From: Nipponacmea schrenckii
Taxonomy: Eukaryota > Mollusca > Gastropoda > Lottiidae
NCBI GenBank assembly: GCA_030562195.1
Contig: JAUJPP010000001.1
Span: 12,454,472 to 12,518,471, forward strand
Direction of reading: 5' to 3'
Length of the DNA stretch: 64,000 nucleotides
Part shown: piece after piece, positions 1-30,500 of the stretch
Position numbering within the stretch: the first letter of the stretch is position 1
Layout of the letters: each line of letters opens with the position of its first letter
Notes under the pieces: generated by a model
What the model was told of the DNA's origin: nothing
The model's input: the letters and a program-made list of their open reading frames with translations, nothing else
Database searches by the model: none
Made by a program: the position numbers and the translations under genes

Positions 1-39
1 GAATTTTATGTTAAACTGTTTTAATATGTCCACATTAAA

Positions 40-190
40 TGTGGAGCGACTATTGTCGTCACCCATGTCGGTATTTCTACAATTGCTCGTAAACACTCTA
101 GCAGGCACAATTCTTGACAGATTTTATAAGTCATTCAAAAAATATTCTTTACAGATTTTAATGAAACTTAGTGTATTCATCCGTGGATAA
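40..190 (+). repeat. Relic of dispersed repeat family A
   Basis: The segment carries GTCGTCACCCATGTCGG followed by an ACAATTGCTCGTAAACAC-like block. The same order of blocks is seen near 3,716 and 20,526. It is a short degenerate copy. I see no exon in 1-662 and nothing else recognisable there. Confidence 0.55.
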
Positions 191-662
191 ACCCAATTGG
201 AAATTTAGCTTTATCTGATAGAAATATTGTTGGTTTTGAAAGCTTTTTTCATGTTAATTGATTGTATGGCTAACATTATGATACTTGTGATTAGGGTGAT
301 TGAAAAGTAACAAGTTACTATTCAATATAAGGCACTGGCACAGGGTTAAAGTTATGTTTACAATAATTGTGTGGTTATGTGTAATGAATTAAGTAAAACA
401 AAATCATAACGTTATCATATAAAACTTCTTGGACCTAATAAAGAAATTCATAAAACTATAATTTACATTAGGGAAATACTTGAAACATTATTAAAAAATT
501 TTTAATTGAAAGTACAGGATCAAAAAGGACAGCTTCAAATTTCTGGAATAACGAAGAAAATTTATTAATGGCTACAACTATAGAAAATAAAGTCGTTCAT
601 ACTGTTATATATTATAAAGTACAATGATAGTTGATAAAATGAGAACATTAAGTTCTGTGGGA

Positions 663-1531
663 TCATTCTACATTATCGATAGAGTCAAGTCTACCACGAA
701 CAAGTATATCTTGTAGATTTTTATTTTTTGAATATGCTATGACTAATTTTTTGTAAAAAACAGTGGGAAATTTATTTTGTAATTCGGTATAGTATCTTTT
801 GATGATTCGGGATGCTTGGCAAGAAATGTTATTGAATGGAGCAACAAATGGGATTATTTGAGAATCAAACTGTATATTTAATCCAGAGGGTGAAATGGTT
901 TTTAGTTGATTCATCCAAAAGCTCTCCCTGTATAGTCTTGTACTCTTAGGGTTGGTGTCTTCTTCTGTGATGACTTTTTCAATGGGTGTCACTTTCATAT
1001 CTGCTAAGGAATGGTTGACGGAATTGAAATGGTTCCCAATAGGTTTATCCAGGTGATGGGAGATGTCGAACCGATGACCGTTAATTCTTTCTCTCAAAGA
1101 GTTTTGAGTTTCGCCTACGTACTGTAAATGGCATTTGTCGCATGAAATTAGGTAAATAATATTAGTAGTGGTACAAGAAAGTAAGCCGTTAATCGCGAAT
1201 TGTTTACCGTTATGTTTATTAGAGAAGGAATTGGTTGTTAAAATATGCTCGCAGGTTCTACATCTTGTAGATCTGCACGGCCGTGATCCGAAAGATTGAT
1301 TAGAGTTTACCGGAACGAGGATTGTATTCCGGTTCTCAATTTCTGAAAGAGTTTTGCTTTTAATGCTGCAGAGATATCGTTTTGAATATCCCCGCTCTCG
1401 CAATTTCTTAAAGACTAATTGGCACGCATCATCAAAATCCTCTGTTCTGGTGCAAATTCTACGGAACCGTAGAACTTGCGATTTTATTATGCCTGAAAAT
1501 GTATGCTTAGGAGATACTTGTATAATTTCAG

Positions 1532-1545
<14 letters not shown>
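663..1545 (-). mobile_element. Penelope-like element fragment: RT C-terminus plus GIY-YIG endonuclease
   Basis: An open frame on the minus strand ends at a TGA at 663-665. It runs upstream without a stop past the first in-frame Met (1,403) to about 1,545. The upstream part reads SPKHTFSGIIKSQVLRFRRI and then an LRERGY block, typical of the end of a Penelope-type reverse transcriptase. It is followed by a Cys-rich linker (CRSTRCRTC). Next comes a GIY-YIG endonuclease core with IIYLISCDKC, LQYVGET, LRERINGHR and a PIGNHFN block. The catalytic RT core is absent, so this is a 5'-truncated copy. It sits antisense in an RSK intron and its open frame reaches the RSK exon at 1,532. A second, degenerate C-terminal relic lies at 55,310-55,590. 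Family assignment rests on motif order recognised by eye. Confidence 0.8.
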
Positions 1546-19135
<17,590 letters not shown>

Positions 19136-19206
19136 TAGACTAAGAATCTTGGCCTTTATTAAATTATATACAAGTAACGATATGTATGTACATAGATATA
19201 TACTGA

Positions 19207-19212
19207 AATAAA
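19207..19212 (+). terminator. Polyadenylation signal for RSK alternative last exon 2
   Basis: An AATAAA hexamer lies 72 bp after the TGA of the distal RSK terminal exon. Confidence 0.6.
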
Positions 19213-22200
19213 CCTAACCCAACAAAAAGCATCGAGAATTCAGATGCCAATTTCAGAGAAGACAGATTTTTTTTGTGATTATTATTTTTTGTATTTGTTA
19301 AATGCTGGGCATTTGAAAAGTAAAGAATACATTAAAATTTTGATATATTTTTTGTAGGGCAATAAATCATATAACATGGTAATAACACGCTAAAATATAT
19401 AATGCATTATTTAACATAATAAAATAAAACAACCTTGTCATAATTAGTTCAAATGCATTGAGAGAGTAGAATGTATGGTCACAGCAAGAAGCGATCAAAA
19501 TCACATCTGAATTATCATTCAAATAAAATGAAAGCATTAAACTGTCAAATGTCAAATATTGATGTTTCTTTTAAAAGCAATTGGAAGTCTGAGCATTAAC
19601 CTACTAGGGTATTAAATCAATGAGTGTACTTGTTGGTTTGCTTCTGCAACTTTTCTGTTAATGTACCTGTACATCTATGTTAAAAGAATAAAATAGATAT
19701 AAAATGTTAAAAGAATAAAATAAATATAAAATGATTGTATTATACTCTTTCTGCAAGGCATTTAACATGGAGACAACTCTCTTGCCTTGTGATAGAAAAT
19801 AGATCTATTTAATATATTAATAGTTTTCCATTATTAAATGTTATTTTTGCTTTAGTTTATGTCTGTTGAAAATTGTGCTTTTCATCATGTATGTAGATGT
19901 ATTTTATTTTGTATCAAATTTGTTCAATATAAGAATTAAATAATCTTGTTCAAGTTGCTAAATTTTGCTATATTTCTATCTTGTTTAATCCTATATTTAT
20001 ACCAAAGTTTTCGTTTTATTGTAGTTACAGAATTAGTGCTAGTTTTTTGTTAACAAATTTTGATATTTATTTTACATTTATTTCTCAGGCTAGAGGTGAT
20101 AGGGAATTCTAGTAAATTGAAACCACAAGAGTTCCTTTTAATTAAAAAAAATGTTGTCATAATTATTAAAGAACTGAATATTTTTCATTCAATAAAAAGC
20201 CATATAATTTTGCCTAGTTGAAGAATGAAGTACATGTGTTTACAGAATGTGGCAATAGCATTTTTTGGGTCAAAGTGTTCTAGTGCTTTTTGAAAATTTA
20301 GTGTCCTTATACATTTTTTTCACTTTTTATCATATATTAATCGCATTTGAAAAGAGACATCAATTTTTTGTGCTTATGTTAATAAAAAATGTCGTTTTTG
20401 GTTTAATAATCCATTTAAGAAAATAGTTTTCTCCATTTTATGAAGGCTGCTTCTAAAAAAAAATCAATAAATCAATAAATTTCTTGGTAATACCTTCAAC
20501 CACAACATTAACAATTAAAAACCTTTTTATACGACCACGGCATAATGTGGTCGTATATTGTCGTCAACCCTGTCCGTCGGTCCGTCCGTCCACAATTGCT
20601 TGTGAACGCGATAGAGACTAGTTTTCATCGGATTTGAATGAAACTTGCTGTGATCATTTATATTGAAGAGATCTCGTACAAGTTCGAATTAAGCGATTTT
20701 TCCATGAACTGACTTTTAGTTATTGCCCTTGACTTAGTCAAAACGCGTTGAAAAAGAGAATGCGATAGACAATACAGTTTTCTGATTTGATTGAAATTTG
20801 GTATGATCATTGAAGTTGGTGAGATCTTTGTCAATTTCGAAATTGACGATTTTTCGATGAACTGTTTTTGAGTTATTGCCAAACACATGAAAATTAGCTG
20901 GTAAATGCATTAGAGACTAGGTTTCATCTGATGTGGATGAAGTTTGGTGTGAACATCTATATTGATGAGAACTTGGATTAGACCTAAATAATGTTACAGT
21001 TAGAGATTCTGCTTGTGTTAAAACAGAAAATATACTGTACATTGGGCGTATCTTGCTAGACAACCGCTTCAATGTCTCGGCTGTAATTTTTACAGCCTTG
21101 GTTTCTAATCAAACAATTACTTTATCCACGTTCTTTAATAATTAACAAGTGTTTTTGAAATCCTTTTATCTTATTCTTTCCTAAGTGCTGTAGTGTATCA
21201 GCATTTATAGTGGCACTGCCGGCCTCAAGCCCCCATCCCCGAACTGCTATTTTTTTTATAGATATTCTCTTTGTCTTTTTAAATTTTTCATGTACCTTTT
21301 CTCTGGTGTAATGGTCATTTTCATCTGAATAGTCTCTACTTTTCAATTTTTATAGTTGTCCTTGAATGCAATTGCATAGAAATTTAATGTTAGCGAGTCA
21401 AAGTTGTCTTTCTAGACCATCGTATTACATAAACGATACTTCCTAGTATATAGTTTAATGCGAAAATGTTTCTTAAATATTTGAAGTTGAGAAATCCTCC
21501 ATTATATTGCAAGCATAATATTTTTTCTTACCCTTTGACCTGTAATGATTCTGTTCAGAACTGTTTGTGTTGTGTAGCTTTGATACAAGCATATAATCAA
21601 TTGCCTGTCAATTTCTGGATATCACGGGTGATAAAACCCTCAACCAATAGCTACTTCTCCTGTTACTAAATTTTTCTGTGTTTTCAACTTGAGGGTTCAG
21701 TGGCTACTGACTGCTCTCCTTGCTGATATAAATTCTTGACAAGTTGCAATTATATTAAATTATCGTGACCGGTCATTGATAAGTTGTAAATCTCAATTAC
21801 TTACTGGTTTCATTGTCATTTTACCTGTTTTCAAACCAGGTTAGGATGCCGCTTCACTTCTGTTATAATTTTTATAAAATTCTGAATGGCTTTGTTATCA
21901 AAATACTGGCTTCCTGTTACAATACGCAGATTCTGCCTCCTGAAGAATGTATGCTTGTGTTTTGATCATGTATGACCTGCTTTTGCTTTCAGATATCCTT
22001 TGAAACTCTAGTGAAGCAAGGAACCCTATATTTCTGTTTCAGCATATCGTATATAGAACCTACTTATAGTGATCTAATCATTTATATCTTATCATTATTT
22101 TATAACTTGGATTTTGTTGCAAATGATTGTCCTTTAGAATACAATTAATTCGTCTTAATGCCAACGCACCTTGATATCTGACGTCGATATGAGACAAAAT

Positions 22201-24522
22201 AGTAAACTTCGATCTTGAGTCAACGAAATTTCAGATAATAAATTATTACCAAGTTTCAATTCTTTTTTTTTTTAAATCATGACAGTGAATTTTAATCCTT
22301 AAAAATTATATTTAAAAAATGAATTGAACTCGATCAAGCGATGAGTTTTCTAAAACTTGGTTTGGACAGATAACTGTATTCTAATTTATTAAATCATATG
22401 TTTAGTTGCCTTATACATGTATATGTTATACCTGTGAATTACTACTTTTTTTATCATATTTTGAATTATGTGTGTACACCTCAAAGTATTTGACTAAGGT
22501 TTTGGGAAAATTTTGAACTGCGACATATATATGATAATGCTGTAAGTCGTTGGGTATCAAAGTTTCATAAGTACTGGAATACTACTCGATCTGTCTTATT
22601 TGGGATGGGTGCGAATGAACAACGGCGATCACTGCTTTTTGGTAGATTTACAGCATCCAAAATGAGCGCGTGACAGTTTTCTTTACTGATGTTATAAATG
22701 GCTTGTTGCTCTCAAATTCTGTCAGTCTTAATTTAATTCCATTTATTTTGATTAATGTGTTCAAATTTCTCTAACAAATGGCATCTTTTCATGTAAAAAA
22801 CAAATCGGAACCTTAGTGAATTATTTTGTACTTACAGTATAAAATTGTAGAATCCCAATTCTGTGTGAAATTGTAAATATGGTGTACATAATTACATCCA
22901 AATATATATCTTAATATCTTTAAGATATCATATATTATATTTCTCCTTAAACCATATTCTGTTGTTCTTTATACCATCCTACACTTGTGCTACTCAATTT
23001 GGTCCTTAAAAATTGCAATTTGGCGCTTTGTACTTGAAAAGGTATATATTGACAAGTTAAGACAAATATTGCATCGTTTGTCTCTTATAGATCTGCCCTG
23101 CTCTGAACAGTACGGGACATTTACATGATTATGGTTTATGAGTCGCTAATTTGTATTCAATACAAGTTTCTAAATTACATGAACATGGTCATACGTCGTT
23201 TGACAACAGAGCTACCATAACTCGAATTTTATGGTCAAGTAAGCCCTTAAAACCGTTTACAGTGGGTCACGGGCAAACCCATGAAACACATAGAACAATA
23301 TAAGAAATATTACCAAAACTATAATAATCTCTTCGTGCGGTTGGGTTATAGACTATATGAGTTAACTGAATCGAGCTCGTGAGTTTTCGTCATTTTTTGA
23401 GAATAAAATGCAGCCCCTTCCCTCTTCTCCTATAACGTAAAAGATAGTGTTCTTTCTCCACATTGGACACCTTGATTACAGCATAATATAATATAGTCTA
23501 TAGACTTATTACGAATAATATCCATTTTATAATGACTGAATAAGTATTGCCTTGTCAGACCCGCAATGACTGAAGAGGTTAGTTTCACGACTCTGGTTGA
23601 ACAGAATTGTAATCGGCTAAAAATATTCTGTCAATCGATTTGTGCTCTTGATAATCCCAAAATAGAAGTTAAGTCTACGTTAAATAAGTTGAAAAACCTT
23701 AGTAAATGAAGCTGGACACTTTTACATGAAACTTCATTGATAATATAACTTTGAAGGGACGTGCCAAGTGGAAATTTCATAAAAGTATATTTGTAGGTCT
23801 GTATGCTACTTTAAATTTAATAACCACTATCTTTAATTAAGTCAATGTCAAATCTTCAATGACCTTATCGGCGGATTAGGACATGTTATATCTATTTGCT
23901 ACTGACTGTATATCATTACCTATATTATAAATACTCCGTGAATGGCAATTAGTGTTGGAATAAATTATGAATAGTAGTAAACGAACTCTTCTATAAACAA
24001 CTATAATATTTTAAACAGCTGGTTAAAAACGTCATTCTCTGTCAGGTGAGGCCTGTACAACACCGTCGGTATGTAGGACTAGTTGGGCTCATTATATGAC
24101 TGAGATAGGTAATTTGGACCCTATTCATATTGTAAGTTATATGTTTATATTAATGATTATCAGCTCTTTAGGTTAGTAATGGTATTATACTGGATATCCT
24201 ATTTACTTTATCAAATTCGTAATAAAAACTAATTACTGATATGATAATTCATTTTTTGAACCAAAGTGGACAATAATAGTCTGGGTTTCTGTTGACTAGT
24301 TAATATCTGTGGAAAACCTAGCAAGATTTTGCAATAATGTGATCAAAGAAGGCCTTCCGGATGTAATTATTGTAACTTTAGTTTGAAGTTGATATTACGA
24401 TATTGATTTGCATTTGTAAAGAATTACCCTACTCGAATTGACTAATAGTAGCCTATATCGCCTTATCTAACTGGTGAAAATTTTCAGACAGAAGTATTTG
24501 CTAAAGTTGATGCACTGAAGAC
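19213..24522. other. Intergenic region between RSK and the CAP-Gly gene
   Basis: No frame here shows recognisable protein sequence or paired splice sites that I trust. The only structure is the family A repeat at 20,526-21,075 and scattered A/T tracts. The upstream regulatory region of the CAP-Gly gene presumably lies at its right end. Confidence 0.6.
20526..21075 (+). repeat. Dispersed repeat family A, copy with terminal hairpin
   Basis: The copy starts with a perfect inverted repeat, ATACGACCAC (8-nt loop) GTGGTCGTAT. It continues TTGTCGTCAACCCTGTCCGT and CCACAATTGCTTGTGAACGC. Several ATGAAACTTGCTGTGATCAT blocks follow, and it ends ATCTTGCTAGACAACCGC. Other copies: 40-190, 3,716-4,201, and likely a degraded minus copy at 44,880-45,260. 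Confidence 0.8.
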
Positions 24523-27500
24523 ATGCTTAAACATTTGAAATTCCTACAAGATGGTGGCGAAGGCAGTCCAGTTGATCCAGAACCTGTTCAAGGTAGGCTA
24601 TGTTTACAAACTATAGCTAATAAATGAATTAAATTTCCTACTTGGTATTTGTTATGTACCCTAAATATGTCCTTTTCACTATCGTTACATTTTCACCTAC
24701 TTAAAATTAGGTGATAATTCACGTAGTTTTGAATAATATTTGCACCTCGAGGTGAAAATTATGTCATAATTCATGTAATTTTGAAGTAAAAACTTTACTT
24801 TTCACCTAGGTGATAAATATTTTTTACCAAGGTTCAAATTAGGTGATAATTCATGTAATTTTTATTTTAAAACTTTAATTTTCACCTTCATAGTGATAAA
24901 TATTTTCATAAGTCCCGTAGTTTTTATTTAAAAATTTTAATTCTAACCCAGCTTTTACCTCCAAAGCAAGGAAGTTTTCATTTAAAAAATAAAATAATAA
25001 TCATCTACCTTTTCTAAAATAAAGTTTTTATTTCAAAAACTATATGAATTAGTACTTGATTTTTCACCTAGGTAAAAATTAAAGAAAGAGCATTATGTCT
25101 TCTGTGAGCCTCCAAAGGATATGAACGATATCTCGGGAAGAACGATAACTTTAATATCAAATGAAGAGAACGAAATACTTGGAGAGGTGGATGATGTAAG
25201 ATAATATTAAAAAAAGCGAAGATTAAGATATTTGGTAATTCAGATTTAAGAGAGTAGGCCTAGTTAGTAAAGACATATAGAAAAGACATACATGTAGAAC
25301 TAACTCAGCAAACGCACTTCATTTTAAAATGCCTGAACTGGAATGCCTTAAACATGACAAAGGGTTTACTTTGAATGGAGGGAACAATATGAGGAATTAT
25401 GTTTTGTTACTTGACTTACCCTAACTGCCATTTTGTATTGATATTGAAGTTTTAGTTCTCCACAATCGAACGCATTATTTATAACTATAGAACGCTTGAT
25501 TAGCAATTGTAACCCACTTTAGATTATGAATAGAAGTCATGGTATAGCGGTCTATTGTAAATAAGTGTTATTTTGAGCTCGTATATTGTATCTACCTTTC
25601 TATTTCATTTTCTCTGACTTGTTTATGCTTGTTAGGTAGAAAGTGAGTGTTGCATGTAGTTCTATATTTCGTATTCAAGTGGATTTAAAACTTTAAAGAC
25701 TCTAATTGTTAAAGTTGTGATTATTTCGCGATAAAAATGTGTAACAGAATCGTTATTTCTGTGATAGGATCAGAATAACAAATCAGGTCTGTTGCTTGAA
25801 AATATATTTGAATAGTTTACAAAGTAAAATTTTCCTCCAGATTGAAGAAGCTGGTATTGAACCAATAACGTCATTTTATGTCTTGTGCATAAATTTTAGG
25901 TAAACGTCATAAATCATGTGGAGAAATTAAATTTATTTAACTATTATGTCTCAAATCTCCCAATTTGATTGTTTTCAATTTCAGAAAAGATTATATATAG
26001 TGAAACCACGACAATGAACACAACTACCGCCAAAGCTAAGGCCATGGGGTCTGCAGTAAACGGCAAATTTCGATGGTCCAAAGTTTTAGATGTTGCAAAT
26101 GATGTTGATATTGTTTTTTATCCTAGCTATAGACCGGTAAGCTTTTATATGATTTTTGGTCGGTTAAAATGGAAACAGTTTGATCTGGTGCAACCTCTAC
26201 AAATTTGACCTCTCGGCATTTGTTCGGTGTTAACCTATCTAAGTAAACCTCATATTTTTGTAAGAAGCATTGTTGAATTTGTGAATACACCTTCCTCACG
26301 ATTAATACTGTAAGATACCAAAATGAGTAGAGTAACCAAGTGGTATTTCTCAGGATGAATATTTATCAAATTGTCAGATCAGAAAACTTATCCATTTGTA
26401 AACCAAAATTTACATGGCAACGTTAAACATATTATAAGGCTGATGTCTCTGATACAAAACACAAATAGCTTCTAAGATTAACACCATTGATTTAATTAGA
26501 TTAACAAAATCACAGTCTTTTAATCTATAGATTATCAGATTAACTACTAATTGTTTAATTAAAATGTTTAATCATTCTATTTTAATTTGGCTGGGTATGA
26601 CAAATTGTTTGGGATCATTTTCAGAACGGCGAGATTTGGTTGAACTGGAACGACGAGCAGAAAGCATTTTATTCCGAGGATAAGTTCATCCCTCAAGGAA
26701 CATACAGCGGTCAATTGGATATTGGAGATAAAAGCTTCTTAGTAGAAAATTTCGAAGTGAAAAACTACACGTTTGAAGTTGATTTGTATATAAAGGAGGG
26801 TAAGTGACAATGTATATTGAAATATGATACCGGATAATATAAAGTTAAGGCAGGGGCGCGGGAACAAATTTTAGGTTGGGGGGGGGGGCAAACTATTTCA
26901 AAGTAAAAAAAACTGTTATCATTCATATTCCTTTATTTCGGATGTTTTCATTATAAAGCTATTCATGATTTCTTCAAGTTTGATTTTATTTAATCAAAAC
27001 ATAAATTATTATTTATTCAAATAATTTGATCGTGATAGACAAACTTATATTCTTTGATTGTATTACCAGCTTCGAAAAGAAATTTACAAATATGGCCTTA
27101 TGAGACAATTACCATACGGTAGCCTAACTATTTTTAACAATATTATATTTTTGTCACTGACTATCACAAATAAATCGTCTCCTCATTCCATTAGAAACAA
27201 TCCTCGTAAGTTGACAAAAATGTGATATTGCAAGTGTGATCCGTCTTCTGTGCCCTAATAAAGCACAGACAATATAATTCCATTTGCAATCATCTTCTAT
27301 ATGGTACCTATAATTCTATATCAGTTTTATTCCATTTTTAGCGGAATCTAATATCTATATAGGACATCTGCTCCTGTAATGACACTATAAAGCCCCGAAG
27401 GCTTTCAGCAAGTACGTGCCAGTATTGATATTAAAATCACATTATATTGATTTGAAATCACGTGATCTGGTAAAAAAATAGAATATTTGCTTAAAAGAAA

Positions 27501-30500
27501 AGAACCGCGCGACATCATTATGTTCCATCTATTATTTACTCACACGGTTCAATGACTCGAAATAGTTCTTTCATCCGAATCTCTGACAAAATTATATCTC
27601 CTGTTTGATGGCCATTGTCAGTCTATTTCATAACTTTATTCAGAAAGAGAACGCCGTGCTCAGTCTTTTTGTTTTTGAATTCCAGTCTATTTCTCCAATC
27701 CACTTAGAGTTTCATTTTGATGGGCCCTGGTTGGAATAGAAATGTCTAATAGACCTAAGCATTGTGGGCAACTACCCGAATTTTACAAACCGTATTAGGT
27801 AACCCGTGCCTTCCTCATTTCTCAAACAAAAACAATTCTGCTTCATGAATAGCCTATCTAATTCAAAATCATCTTGTTTAAATTTTCTTATCAAGTTGGT
27901 AGGCTTTTGGTCGCAAATCTGTTTGTGAAGCAGTGTTTATCTTACTTGTGGTGGTTCAGTGATTTGGACTAAATTCGACATGAATGAATTTTGTGGTAGA
28001 CTCTGTAGCTTGTAATTGTTAGTTGGCTTTAGTTTGTCATTGGATTACTATCTTTTAAATTGGCTTGTAGTAGATTTTGATAAGGTATTAATAGCCTAGT
28101 CCATATTTGCGAATCAACGTGGGTTAGTATCATTATACGCCTAGGCCTATTTGCCGAGCCTGATGAGTATAATTATTTGGAATATACCAATAATATTGGT
28201 CTATAAGTGTATTTTTATTATTGTTTACCTTGGATACATAAACTGTTGCTAGTTTTGGAATTGACATCATTTCTTAATTATGATAAAAGTTTATATTTGG
28301 AATCTGTGTAGAATATTTGGTTATATCACGGAAGTACATTTCAGTGTAATGATAGGCCTCTGGAATTGTTAATGTCACAGTAATTTAGTGATGGCTGTTG
28401 TAAATCATTTAGTGGAAACACTAGTACGATTTAGAAACAGGAAAGGAAATATTTGGGATTGGTTTAAATTCGGAATTCATTATATATTTTCCACTTCTTA
28501 ATGTTTTGTCTCTTTTATGACACACAAATCTCTGAAAAACATCAGTCATTAACATGAGTCATTAAAACTTTTTTGTGTAAACTTTACATAAATAGACACC
28601 TGTGCATTTTTAAACCTATTTATTTCATTGAGCTGTTTACAAAAACAAGACATTCCTTGACTATTTCTATTTCTATCAAGTTTAGAAATATTGAAATACT
28701 TCACAATGTACAGGTATTTTCTTGTAAAATCTTGCACGAATTTGTTACTTAGACTGCCAATACTGCCAACAAGTCATAGTTAATAGTTGATTGATATTAA
28801 TTTTACAGATGATAAAGTTGATGAAGTAGACTCACAACAAACATATATTGAGACACAAATCACCAATAACCAACTAGAAAACCCTGATCATTCTGAAAAC
28901 AACCCACAACAACCAGACAGCATGGAGCAAACTTATACCTCAAAATATAGAGATCCTCAGCGCCATCAGACTATAGAAAGGCAGACATATGGTGATATTC
29001 ACTCAGAATATTCCAGATCTGAAGTTCATCCTGGTAATAAACTCCAAGATGACAGATTGTCCAGTTCCAATAGCTCCCAACCTCAATCAGACCAACATGT
29101 TCCCTTTTTCAAGAAAAATCTATTTAAAATGTTGTATGGATCACAAAGGAACCCATATACTAAGTACAACCTTGATGAGTGGGAAACTTCTAGAACTGGC
29201 TTAACCAATGTCACTGACCAGTTTTACCTAGAAAAACATCTAACAGACAAGGAGAAACCAGAGTTTGATCCTTTTCCTGAACTACAGAAAGTCCAAGAGC
29301 GTGAAGCTTCTCCAATTGATCCTCGAATGGTCAGCACTGTGGAGAACCAACAACAAAGTAGGAATCACACCAAAGGATCCATTGAAAGAAGAGATAGTCA
29401 GGAGGTCCAAAATGGTTTGATTCAGGAGACAAGTGAAAGGATTTACCATGTTCCATATAAGGCTCGTCCAATATTAGTTAACCGAGCAACCTCTCCTATT
29501 CCTCAAGCTTATATTAGAACACCCACACCAGCTCCTGTTGACAATAGATTAGCAGAGGTAAGACTGACAAGAATTATATCTTATATAGTGGATAACATAT
29601 GGTAAATTGGACACAGGACAATTTTGTTGAAAGCCTTCCAGATAAATCCTATTTAAAGAAATTTTTAACCACAGCAGTGTGCTAGAAATGATACAAACTT
29701 CCTGAAATGCAAATAAAAACAGACTTATGTAATCTTAAAGATTTCATTTCAGAGAACAAAGTGTTTATCCGTATTACAACCTCTCTGTAAACAATTATAT
29801 TTATTCTATAGGCGGAGAGGAAAAGATTAGAAGATACTATAACTGGTTTAAGAAAACTTGTAGACACCAGGGACAATGATCTACAAGATCTACGTAGAGA
29901 GATGTTAGACTTACGAGATACTAATAGGTCATTAAAAGATGAAATAGAAAGATTAAAACTACAGGGATCAACTGAAACCCACACATCTGAGGTAACTACT
30001 TTTACTGTGTTATAGAAATAGAAAGGGTGCGCGTTGTATTCACAATTATACGTTATTGAAATTCATTTTATTTCCAGTTTAGTTCTATCATACATCTTTC
30101 TTGTGTGTGAAATTCATGATAAATTTGCCTACACAATATGTGATTTTTTAAGTATGAAAGAAAATTTGTTCAACTGACCAATGAAAAAGACATAATGGCT
30201 ACCAAAGTGATCAGATTAAATGATGAAATACAGTTTTTAAAGAATAAATTAAGCAGAAACCAAATGGAAAATCCACCTGATATAAATGCCTTATTGAAAA
30301 AAATTGGTAAGTATATCCAATGTTGATACTTTCTAAAAAAATGTTGATCCAACCAGTTTAATTTTGACAAATTTTAACTTAATTTAGAGAGAGCATAATT
30401 CTGTGATATTTGCTAAAAAAAAAATTTAATTTAACATTTAAAGTTGAAATATGAATTTTATTTTGATTTAGTTAATTACTGTTAAAAGTTATATTGAACT

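Noticed and set aside
25089..25195. Open 35-codon stretch EHYVFCEPPKDM... with a donor, as an exon of the CAP-Gly gene
   Set aside because: It would enter in phase 1 and leave in phase 0, breaking the frame to the next exon, while skipping it joins 24,592 to 25,985 in frame. The acceptor lacks a good pyrimidine tract and borders a repeat.
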